Assembly: GCA_030426545.1 (NCBI GenBank)
Contig: JAUHYL010000001.1
Span: forward strand, 124,001-188,000
DNA: 64,000 nt
Direction of reading: 5' to 3'
Origin: Gammaproteobacteria bacterium
Lineage (GTDB): Bacteria; Pseudomonadota; Gammaproteobacteria; Pseudomonadales; Halieaceae
Below the pieces are notes generated by a model. That model was not told where the DNA came from. It worked only from the letters and a program-made list of their open reading frames with translations, and searched no databases. A program made the translations under genes and the position numbers. Positions 52,542-60,116 of this stretch are shown here, in pieces. Positions within the stretch are counted from its first letter, which is position 1; each line of letters begins with the position of its first letter.

Positions 52542-55268
52542 CTACGCACGAGACTGTTCGATACGCTTGGCGATCTCGTAAACCGCCTCCAGCTCAGAGC
52601 AGTTCTTCTCACGCATAATGGCTGCGCGCTCAGCCTTCTCATGCTTTTCGGTCATCGCCAGGGCGAGCGATAAGGCTGGCGGTACGTTGCGGAATAACGC
52701 TTCGACCTTGTCGGCCAGAACCACCCCTTCCACGTACTTGCCGGGCTCCTTGCGGGCGGACAGCAGCAGGTTTCGTTGCTCATCATTGAGATCCTTAAAA
52801 CGGGCGATCTGCTCCACCTCCTCTTTCGGCATTACCAGACATAACCACCACTCCATCATATTGAGCATCTTGCGACTGGCGTCGGGAAAGTCCTCCAAAT
52901 TCTGGGTTGCGATCCAGAACCAGGCACCGAGTTTGCGCCACATTTTGGTAATCTTGACCACGTAACGGGCCAGTAAGGGGTTGGTGGTAATGATATGGCC
53001 TTCGTCGGTAACTACCAGAGTGGGCCGGTCATCATGCTGGTGGCGTTCCACCAGGTCGTTGATGTGGCCCATCATGGACAGATAGGCGACGGTCAGCTGA
53101 TCTTCGTAGCCCTCTCTGGCCAACATACCCATTTCCAGAATAGTGACATCAGCCTCTGGCCAGGACTGCCCCGGCCGGTTGAAGAAGTGGCCTGCCAGAC
53201 CCGAGCAGAACAACGCCATGCCGTCACCCATTTCGAGAGCGCGATTGCGACGATGCTCGGGCAACTCAGTGTTGGTGGCGATGGTCTGAAAGGCATTGAC
53301 CACATCCTGGGTAATCACTTGGGTTCTGGCTGTCTCTTTCACGGTTCTTGCGGCCAGGAATATGGCGTTGCGAATCAATAGTCGATCCGCGCGAGTCAAC
53401 CGCGCATCTTCGCGATCCTCGCCGCCGGTGATCATGATGCGTGCGGCGATCTCCATTTCACCGAGAATATCGCGACCGCCCCCCTCTTCTTCGACCTCAT
53501 CGTCATCACCTAATATTGCCTCCAAGCTACTTTCATCGACATCGAGCGGATTAAACGCATGTCCCCGATCAAGCAACCGCAACGCAGCGGCAAAGGGCGG
53601 TAGGCTGACATCGACATTAGGGTTTAGCGTGATCTGGTTAACCGACAGGCCGTGGTGGGCAAAATATTGTCCCAACAGCGAAAACGAAGCCCCGGCCTCG
53701 ATGATAAAAATGCGTGGTCGATGCCGTGCCATCATCTGCTGCAACAGATACACCAACAACGCCGACTTACCTGCCCCCGTGGGCCCCAGTATCAGCATGT
53801 GGGCATTCTTCTTGCGGTCATCTTGGTGCAGCGGGTCGAAGACCAGCGGTTCGGCTCCTCGGTTGTAGAACACCAGGCCCGGATGGCCAGTCCCACGCGA
53901 ACGACCGTAGAACGGCATTAGATTGGCAATGTGGCGAGAAAAGACCAGACGTGAGCGACGCCGGGATTTGTCCAGGTCGGCGTCATAGGCCATGGGCAAG
54001 TTGCGGATATAGCTGTCTAGCGATAGTAAGTCCGCTTCCTGAGTAATGGGCTGCAGGCCGTTGGGCAAGAGTAGCGCGTGAAGTCGATTCAAATTACCGC
54101 GCAGCCCCTTCTGATTATCTCCCCGCACATAGAAGGCCATGCTCACGGGATACAGCTTGTTGCCCTGAGCCATCTCCCGCTCCACTTGCTCGGCATCTTC
54201 CCGAGTAATCGACGCCTCAGCGGAATCGCCCACTGATGCGCGCTTGATCTGGGCAATATGATTGCGGGTGGTGTCCTGGGGCCTGAGCGTGAGGGTGATC
54301 GCCATGATGGTGTGTTCAGGCAGACGATCGAACAGCGAAAATACCTGATCCCCAGCCTGGCGCTCTGCCGTAAAATGCCCAATGTCCGGTGCCCGCCGCA
54401 AGCTTTGAATACTCACGACAGTATGAGGCATATTATCGAAAACCCAGCTCGCCGTTGCCTGGTCCGAACGGGGCATCGACAGGGCCAACTGTTCCGCAAA
54501 GTCATGACCGAATGGCAAGTTGTCATCACCCGGGTATGGCGCGAACTGCAGAAGAGCTTCAGGATTACCCTCTGCTAACGGTGGGTTGGGATTGAACCAG
54601 CTCAGCAACCATTGATAGAACGCCTGACCGTCAGCGCGTTGGGCCGTGATCCCGGCGGCGGCTAATGAAGTGATCCATTTGGTTGCCACATCATTGAGCG
54701 CCTCTTCCACCTCGATAGCTGCTGGAGTATTCCCATTGCTCTTCAAGCGACGGTATAACACTACACGGACCCTACGTTGTTGCCCCTGCCAACGCGAACC
54801 GGTGACGGTGGTATCGTCAAACAAGCCTCCTGGTCGAGAAATTGCCTGCAAGTGTTTCGTCATCACCGAGTGGTAGTGTTGTGAATACTCCGAGGCACGA
54901 ACCTTCGAAGACGGATAACTGGCCAGCAACGTATCAAACTGGGTGAGCTTGGGCTCATCCTGCACATATATCTGCAATATCCAGGGCGCGTCATCGTGCT
55001 CGGGGATAGCCTCGTTGATTGCGGTTTGAATCGAGTCGCGCAGCTGTGTCATAAACGCTGGCGTGCGGGCTTCGCACCCGACCGGCTGAACCTCGAATAG
55101 GGCCCCCAGACTAACGCCATCCTCCAACAAGAAGGCTTTGCTCTCAGGCAGATATTCCATCCAGGGCAACAGGTCGGTAAACGACGGCGGACGATGGTAC
55201 TGCTTTTCTACCGATTCGGAAGTTAATGGCGAAGCGTCCGAAGGATCGAGGGATTTTGAGTTCGTCAT
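52542..55268 (-). CDS. conjugative transfer ATPase, VirB4/TraC type (TIGR03744)
   Basis: The start is ATG 55268 behind AGGGA; 908 aa. The Walker A motif GPTGAGKSALL and Walker B LVVTDEGHIITT frame a large RecA-like C-terminal domain, with an N-terminal domain typical of VirB4 proteins. It powers assembly of the MPF-G type IV secretion system at the inner membrane. The protein looks complete, so this part of the element may still encode working machinery. Confidence 0.93.
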   Translation of the reverse strand: MTNSKSLDPSDASPLTSESVEKQYHRPPSFTDLLPWMEYLPESKAFLLEDGVSLGALFEVQPVGCEARTPAFMTQLRDSIQTAINEAIPEHDDAPWILQIYVQDEPKLTQFDTLLASYPSSKVRASEYSQHYHSVMTKHLQAISRPGGLFDDTTVTGSRWQGQQRRVRVVLYRRLKSNGNTPAAIEVEEALNDVATKWITSLAAAGITAQRADGQAFYQWLLSWFNPNPPLAEGNPEALLQFAPYPGDDNLPFGHDFAEQLALSMPRSDQATASWVFDNMPHTVVSIQSLRRAPDIGHFTAERQAGDQVFSLFDRLPEHTIMAITLTLRPQDTTRNHIAQIKRASVGDSAEASITREDAEQVEREMAQGNKLYPVSMAFYVRGDNQKGLRGNLNRLHALLLPNGLQPITQEADLLSLDSYIRNLPMAYDADLDKSRRRSRLVFSRHIANLMPFYGRSRGTGHPGLVFYNRGAEPLVFDPLHQDDRKKNAHMLILGPTGAGKSALLVYLLQQMMARHRPRIFIIEAGASFSLLGQYFAHHGLSVNQITLNPNVDVSLPPFAAALRLLDRGHAFNPLDVDESSLEAILGDDDEVEEEGGGRDILGEMEIAARIMITGGEDREDARLTRADRLLIRNAIFLAARTVKETARTQVITQDVVNAFQTIATNTELPEHRRNRALEMGDGMALFCSGLAGHFFNRPGQSWPEADVTILEMGMLAREGYEDQLTVAYLSMMGHINDLVERHQHDDRPTLVVTDEGHIITTNPLLARYVVKITKMWRKLGAWFWIATQNLEDFPDASRKMLNMMEWWLCLVMPKEEVEQIARFKDLNDEQRNLLLSARKEPGKYVEGVVLADKVEALFRNVPPALSLALAMTEKHEKAERAAIMREKNCSELEAVYEIAKRIEQSRA

Positions 55269-55275
55269 GAATTCC

Positions 55276-55722
55276 CTACTGCTTGTCGGCCGAAGGTACG
55301 GCCGCTGCCGGCACCTCACCGGGCACTTCCCCCGGTAACGCATACTCCGCCTTTTCGTAAAACGGAAATGTGGTCACATAGCCCGGTACCGGCGTGCGCT
55401 CACTGCCCGATAGGTGAGGAAAGATATACATCACCAGTGTGGGGTTCGGTAGTCGGGGAAATATCGTATCGATTTCATTGGCGGCCTCTCGAACGAAGCC
55501 CTGGTAGTGGTCAATACCGGATTGCGGTAACGGCTGACCAGCGATTGTTCGACGATAGTCAGACCTCTGAACATCAACCATGTGCTGATCGTAAATGGAC
55601 TTCATGGTGGGGCCGTCCTGCGGTAACACCGATTCCTTGGTGCTAGCACAGCCGACCATCAGCACACTAGTCCAGACCAGAACCAGTGGTAATCGTTGCG
55701 TGTTCAAAAAGATTCGTTTCAT
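55276..55722 (-). CDS. conjugative transfer lipoprotein (TIGR03751 family)
   Basis: A 148-aa lipoprotein with lipobox LMVGC near residue 24, followed by PTMKSIYDQHMVDVQRSD and the LPNPTLVMYIFPHLSG segment characteristic of this family. It is an outer-membrane component of the MPF-G channel, TraV-like by position. The start overlaps the end of the upstream gene by 56 bp. Confidence 0.85.
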   Translation of the reverse strand: MKRIFLNTQRLPLVLVWTSVLMVGCASTKESVLPQDGPTMKSIYDQHMVDVQRSDYRRTIAGQPLPQSGIDHYQGFVREAANEIDTIFPRLPNPTLVMYIFPHLSGSERTPVPGYVTTFPFYEKAEYALPGEVPGEVPAAAVPSADKQ

Positions 55723-57088
55723 GATGGAGTTTCCTGCCGTTGGAATGGAAATCAATGGGGAGTTCATGATTGACATGGATCGCCAGCTCAATGCCGGCGG
55801 GCACAAATACCGCATCGAAGCTCTGAGCCTGACGCTCCCGCAACCACTGAGCGACTTCGTCGCTGCCCCCGCCTACTGTTTTGCCCAATACGTATTTACC
55901 CGTCTCACCAGAGACCACGCTAGTGGCCGTACCCGAATCGCTGATCAGGGTTGTGGTTTCAGACTGCGCCGCCGCTTCACCGGCAGCTTCGAGCGCCATC
56001 ACGCCAATGCGCTGGGCCAGAAACGCCGGTGCGTTGGTCTTGCGCTCTCCCGTAATACAGGGAATACCGCGCGCATCGGAAATCCAGCCGAGCGGTCTAT
56101 CGCTGTTTCCACTGGAACCACCCAACTGATTATCGTCACTGGATAGCGTCTGGATGGTGCCGTCCTCAAACACAAAGGTCACCGATTCCAGTTTCCCGGT
56201 CACGCAGGAGAGCGTCCAATCGCCGATCGCCGTGCCGCTCCAGATCATGCCTTCAACACCTGGAATGCGCAGACCATTGGCGGCCAAGTTTTCCTTGCCG
56301 GTAATCACCTTGAACGGCATGGGGTCGCGGACCTGCCCTTGGATAGGCACCCTGCCCACCAATGCGGTCATACCGGTGGATCCAATCAGTGTGGCGTTGC
56401 GAGGCACTGTGTAGACGGGGAGCGCCGTATTGAGGGCATCGGACCCTTTCGACACAAGCGATTGCACCTCCGGCCGGGTAGTGTCTAACCCAATGCGGCT
56501 GGTGCGAGTGAACCGGTTGATCAACGTCTCCTTATCACCATCAGGCGATGGCGTGAACTCCAGGGGAGTAACCCACACCAGCGACTCCGATTCCTCCGTT
56601 GGTGCTCCAATGCCATCCAGACCGAGTCCGATCGGAATATCAGAACCGATGGACGACGCCTGTGACGATGGAGTTACAAACCGATTGGTCAGCGAATCCA
56701 CCTTCGCTGTCAGTACGGCGATCGCTGACGTAGTTTCGGTAGGTGCTACGTCCATGCGCTTTGTTTCCAATACTGTCTGCACTCTCGATAACACGTTGTT
56801 CTCGATCTGTTTTCTATCGTCTACAAGGCCGCGATTCTCCAGTTTGAGGGCGGTGTTATCCCGACGCAGGGCATTGAGTTCCGAGGTCATGGCACTGACA
56901 TTCGCCGTCAGTGTCTTGATGGTGTCTGCGGGTGTATCGGCATCCGGTTTCGGCGCCCGCGGTACGGCTTCCAACAGCTGAGGTTGCCCTTCTTTCGGGG
57001 AGCAGGACTTCAGCGCAACTAGCACTGCCATCAACACAACAGAGCCGGCAAGAATCGGCAACAAACGATTGCTGGTGACCATCGACAT
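55667..57088 (-). CDS. ICE protein of the PFL_4705/TIGR03752 family (TraB/VirB10-like)
   Basis: A 473-aa protein with one N-terminal membrane helix (LPILAGSVVLMAVLVALK), a coiled-coil (residues about 55-115, with NALRRDNTALKLENRGLVDD) and a VirB10-like periplasmic C-terminal domain (SGTAIGDWTLSCVTGKLESV, PAGIELAIHVNHELPIDF). It spans the envelope to connect inner and outer membrane parts of the secretion channel. The C-terminus runs 56 bp into the lipoprotein gene, longer than expected. Confidence 0.88.
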   Translation of the reverse strand: MSMVTSNRLLPILAGSVVLMAVLVALKSCSPKEGQPQLLEAVPRAPKPDADTPADTIKTLTANVSAMTSELNALRRDNTALKLENRGLVDDRKQIENNVLSRVQTVLETKRMDVAPTETTSAIAVLTAKVDSLTNRFVTPSSQASSIGSDIPIGLGLDGIGAPTEESESLVWVTPLEFTPSPDGDKETLINRFTRTSRIGLDTTRPEVQSLVSKGSDALNTALPVYTVPRNATLIGSTGMTALVGRVPIQGQVRDPMPFKVITGKENLAANGLRIPGVEGMIWSGTAIGDWTLSCVTGKLESVTFVFEDGTIQTLSSDDNQLGGSSGNSDRPLGWISDARGIPCITGERKTNAPAFLAQRIGVMALEAAGEAAAQSETTTLISDSGTATSVVSGETGKYVLGKTVGGGSDEVAQWLRERQAQSFDAVFVPAGIELAIHVNHELPIDFHSNGRKLHHETNLFEHATITTGSGLD

Positions 57089-57107
57089 GATTGATTCCTA
57101 TCCTCTC

Positions 57108-57917
57108 TCAAAGCGCCACATCGAAGGGCCGGTCAGAGACCAGATAGACGACTGTCGTATCGGCCTCGTTGCCGACGGGTAACAGGCGATTATGTTGAAA
57201 CGTGGCGGCCAGCCATGACCCGCGCAGTTCCCGCGGATCCAGCACCACCGCTGTTTGAGTACGATTGGTCAGTTTTACGGCGGTGACGTACTGCAGACCT
57301 ACCTTCCAGGCGGCGACTGGCACGGCCTCAACCTTGGCGCCATACACCAGATCGACCGGTTTGCCAGTTACCGGCATGGCAACCACACCCGACTGACGGG
57401 GGATCAGTCGCGTTGGCGCAAAGAGTTGTTGAGCCGCATATCGGGTTAACGCAGCATAGCCCCATGAATGTGATCGAGTGCCATATTTCGACTCAGCTGC
57501 ACCTGTATCTTGCGGTGATTCCAGCAGTAGCTGCACATCAGGCAGTGAGCGCCCCTCTGCCTCGTCAGGCGCTGCTGAAATATCGAGGACGTACATCGGA
57601 CCATCGGTTTCCGATCGCACCATGACACGGCTAGGCTCAAAAGACTGTCTGGCCAGCAGGTAAACGGTGCCGTTGATGCTTTGAGTACGTAGCAATGGCG
57701 TCAGCGTCTGCGGCAAGCCGATACTCACCGAATCAGGGAAATGAACAAGACGCTCTTCGCCCACGACCAACGGGATGGCAATGGGTGCTTTGTTCCAGAC
57801 AACTCTTTCAGGACCATTCGAGGCCGCGTCATCGGCTTGCGCAAAGCACACCACGAAAAAACATAACCCTAGAAGAGCAACCCATTGGGCTGGAGAGTAA
57901 CAATTCGGTGCTTTCAT
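57108..57917 (-). CDS. ICE protein of the PFL_4704/TIGR03749 family (TraK-like)
   Basis: A 269-aa periplasmic protein with a signal peptide (WVALLGLCFFVVCFAQA) and WNKAPIAIPLVVGEERLVHF, the start of the TraK/VirB9-like beta domain, with a C-terminal region ending TVVYLVSDRPFDVAL. It should form the outer-membrane core complex with the lipoprotein and the VirB10-like protein. Confidence 0.86.
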   Translation of the reverse strand: MKAPNCYSPAQWVALLGLCFFVVCFAQADDAASNGPERVVWNKAPIAIPLVVGEERLVHFPDSVSIGLPQTLTPLLRTQSINGTVYLLARQSFEPSRVMVRSETDGPMYVLDISAAPDEAEGRSLPDVQLLLESPQDTGAAESKYGTRSHSWGYAALTRYAAQQLFAPTRLIPRQSGVVAMPVTGKPVDLVYGAKVEAVPVAAWKVGLQYVTAVKLTNRTQTAVVLDPRELRGSWLAATFQHNRLLPVGNEADTTVVYLVSDRPFDVAL

Positions 57918-58591
57918 CTAGAGGATTCCTCTTCAGTGCTGGTACCCTTTGCACCGGGATCAGCCAGTTCGGCATCGGTTAATCGACGCGGGCCTTCACT
58001 TCCGTACCCATCAAGAGCCATGCCCCAGGGATTAGTTTCAGGATCGATCGCTTGCCTCACCACGCGAATCGGATATCGAATAGTCGTCTGCTTAACGGTC
58101 ATGCCTTTCACGGACTCCATCAAATCCAGATCCAGCCATACGATCCAAGCGTCGGAGGACAACACGTCAACGCGGCGTTCCTCAAAACCATGCCCCGGAA
58201 CTTCATGCACACCCCGTACCCGGTAAGCCAGCTCACCGCGCCTGGCTTTTAGCTCCATATCCTCAATCAGATCGTTGCGGTAGCGAGGCGTCAGATAAGG
58301 TGAGATCCGAAAAATCGCACTGCCATAATCAGTCGCACCGTTATCGGGCCAGCGATTGAGTTGCTGGAAAATGTAGAACGCGAACGCATAGACATTCGCT
58401 GGAGGCACTTCCTCGGCGGCCAGCACTGCGCCGGAGCGCAGATCGGGCGGCACATAGACACGCAGCTGTTTAGGGGCCTGACTCCAGCCAACCCAGAGCG
58501 CGAGAATGATCAGTCCTTGTAGGGCGATGACGGCCCACAGGGAGCGCAAATGCGAACGTACGTTATCGATTTCGAGACGGTAGCGGCGCAT
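57914..58591 (-). CDS. ICE protein of the PFL_4703/TIGR03746 family (TraE/VirB8-like)
   Basis: The start ATG 58591 behind GGGAG gives 225 aa: one membrane helix (LWAVIALQGLIILALWVGW) and a periplasmic domain with FAFYIFQQLNRWPDNGATDY, the family hallmark. It is a VirB8-like scaffold of the inner-membrane complex. It overlaps both neighbours (4 bp downstream, 29 bp upstream). Confidence 0.88.
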   Translation of the reverse strand: MRRYRLEIDNVRSHLRSLWAVIALQGLIILALWVGWSQAPKQLRVYVPPDLRSGAVLAAEEVPPANVYAFAFYIFQQLNRWPDNGATDYGSAIFRISPYLTPRYRNDLIEDMELKARRGELAYRVRGVHEVPGHGFEERRVDVLSSDAWIVWLDLDLMESVKGMTVKQTTIRYPIRVVRQAIDPETNPWGMALDGYGSEGPRRLTDAELADPGAKGTSTEEESSR

Positions 58592-58943
58592 GCTGCGTTC
58601 TCCCGATATCCCACGACCCACTCCGTAGCACCCAGGGGATACGATACAGCCCCATGGTCTGCAGGCGGATACGTAGCCATTGCTGGTAATAACCTTCTGG
58701 CCGCCCACGTTTGATACGCTGGAACAGCGTCGCCATGACCACGACTGTGGCCACCACGCCGACACCGGCGATCCCAAAACCCATAGTGATAGCGCCCAGC
58801 AACCAGGCCAGCAATAGACTGAGGGGCAGCCATATCATAATGGCCAACCCCACAATCATGCCCAGCTCAGAGGATGAGCAGCCTTTAAAGATGGCGGGCT
58901 CGGCATTGAGCCGATCCGCCAGAATTTCATGGACGTTGCGCAC
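58563..58943 (-). CDS. conjugative transfer region protein (TIGR03750, TraL-like)
   Basis: A GTG start at 58943, with AGGAG six bases before it, gives 126 aa. ADRLNAEPAIFKGCSSSELG precedes two membrane helices (GMIVGLAIMIWLPLSLLLAW and a glycine-rich second one), then GRPEGYYQQWLRIRL. This VirB3/TraL-like protein is an inner-membrane partner of the VirB4 ATPase. Confidence 0.87.
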   Translation of the reverse strand: MRNVHEILADRLNAEPAIFKGCSSSELGMIVGLAIMIWLPLSLLLAWLLGAITMGFGIAGVGVVATVVVMATLFQRIKRGRPEGYYQQWLRIRLQTMGLYRIPWVLRSGSWDIGRTQHAPLPSRNR

Positions 58944-58981
58944 TCATGTCTCCTATCGCAGTCAATTGTTGATGTCAGCCA

Positions 58982-59359
58982 TTAGATGACGCCTGCCGCT
59001 TCAGTGAGCAGATAACTGGCGAATATCAACACGATCGCACCGACAATCCCGAGCACACCCACTTCGGCCCATTCAGCCTTGCCCTGGCGAGCTTCATTGA
59101 ATTTTGCAAAGCCCAAATACGCGATCCAGAGAAATCCCAAAACCGCAATGGCCAACCCAAGCACCAGGCCACCATCTTTGATATAGCCCTGAATCAGGCC
59201 AATCCAGTCCCCTGCTGGCGGACCGGTACTCGGCGCGACCGGCGTCGGCAATGCCGCCCAGAGAGGGAGTGGTACAACCATCGCTGCCGTTGCCAATAAC
59301 GACCTGCGGATGGCAGTAGTCTTTTTGCTGAAACTGATTTCTGTATTTGATGTACCCAT
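58982..59359 (-). CDS. ICE membrane protein of the PFL_4702/TIGR03745 family
   Basis: A 125-aa protein with a long signal peptide (SLLATAAMVVPLPLWA) and two hydrophobic helices (GLVLGLAIAVLGFLWIAYLG, GVLGIVGAIVLIFASYLL), a pilin-like layout. It is probably a pilin or pilin-like channel subunit of the MPF-G system. RBS GAGGA precedes ATG 59359. Confidence 0.87.
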   Translation of the reverse strand: MGTSNTEISFSKKTTAIRRSLLATAAMVVPLPLWAALPTPVAPSTGPPAGDWIGLIQGYIKDGGLVLGLAIAVLGFLWIAYLGFAKFNEARQGKAEWAEVGVLGIVGAIVLIFASYLLTEAAGVI

Positions 59360-59459
59360 AAAAACTGTCCTCTTCTATAACGCTGATAAAAATGGGGACT
59401 ATCCCCGCATCCCACTGCGATGCTCCGCCGCTTGCCCTTGCGGGACTTTTTCGATTGAC

Positions 59460-59690
59460 TCACCGCAAATAGAAACCCAACACCATCAAAACAATGCTTG
59501 CCCGCAGAGTGCTCCAGGTCAGATCAAAGACCGTGGCTTGCCCGTCCTGCCAAGCCCGAAATGTGCCTAAAGCCACCCAAATCACCCAAACAAACGCCAA
59601 CACCAAAACCATCGACGCGATTGCCGTCAGCATGGTGGCTGGGGTAATACCGGAACCGGCTTGAAAAGCTGTTTGTTGTGCGGCGTTCAT
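59460..59690 (-). CDS. ICE protein of the PFL_4701/TIGR03758 family
   Basis: A 76-aa membrane protein, MNAAQQTAFQAGSGITPATM followed by two hydrophobic segments (VLVLAFVWVIWVALGTF, IVLMVLGFYL). This tiny conserved protein always lies between the RAQPRD and pilin-like genes in this ICE class; its role is unassigned. Confidence 0.85.
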   Translation of the reverse strand: MNAAQQTAFQAGSGITPATMLTAIASMVLVLAFVWVIWVALGTFRAWQDGQATVFDLTWSTLRASIVLMVLGFYLR

Positions 59691-59698
59691 GACGAGAC

Positions 59699-60001
59699 CT
59701 ATCGACGGTAATCGCCGTGCAATGGCGGAAATAAGCGAGGCTGAGCACGGGGAGAGTCGATGTGTGACTGGATGCCGTCCTTGATCTGCTTCAGGTCCTG
59801 ACGCAGCCAGTCATAGCGAAATCGGATACGGGAATCCTGCTCGGCGTTGGCCTCTGCACGCTTAATTAGTGGCTCGAGGGCATTGAGTTCATGGATGATT
59901 TTCGCGAGTGTCTCACGCTCAGCGCCGGCATCGGCAAGCGCCGCTGACGTGACTGACAAACCTATAACCAGAAAAGTAGATGGCCAGAATTGGCGTTTCA
60001 T
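59699..60001 (-). CDS. RAQPRD-family ICE protein (TIGR01690)
   Basis: A 100-aa exported protein whose C-terminus carries the name-giving motif as DSPRAQPRLF (D at the end replaced by L). The signal peptide is WPSTFLVIGLSVTSAALADA. RAQPRD proteins are conserved in MPF-G ICEs; function unknown. In related elements the TIGR03747 and TraD genes come next upstream, but here unrelated genes do. Confidence 0.86.
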   Translation of the reverse strand: MKRQFWPSTFLVIGLSVTSAALADAGAERETLAKIIHELNALEPLIKRAEANAEQDSRIRFRYDWLRQDLKQIKDGIQSHIDSPRAQPRLFPPLHGDYRR

Positions 60002-60116
60002 GGCACTGCTGCTCCCGTGAGTTAGTACGGGGCATAGTGCGAGAATTAGAGGCGGTGGACGATGGGAAATCTATTCGGTGTGTGGGGTGGTTCTTGAATT
60101 CCTAAGGATACTCTGA

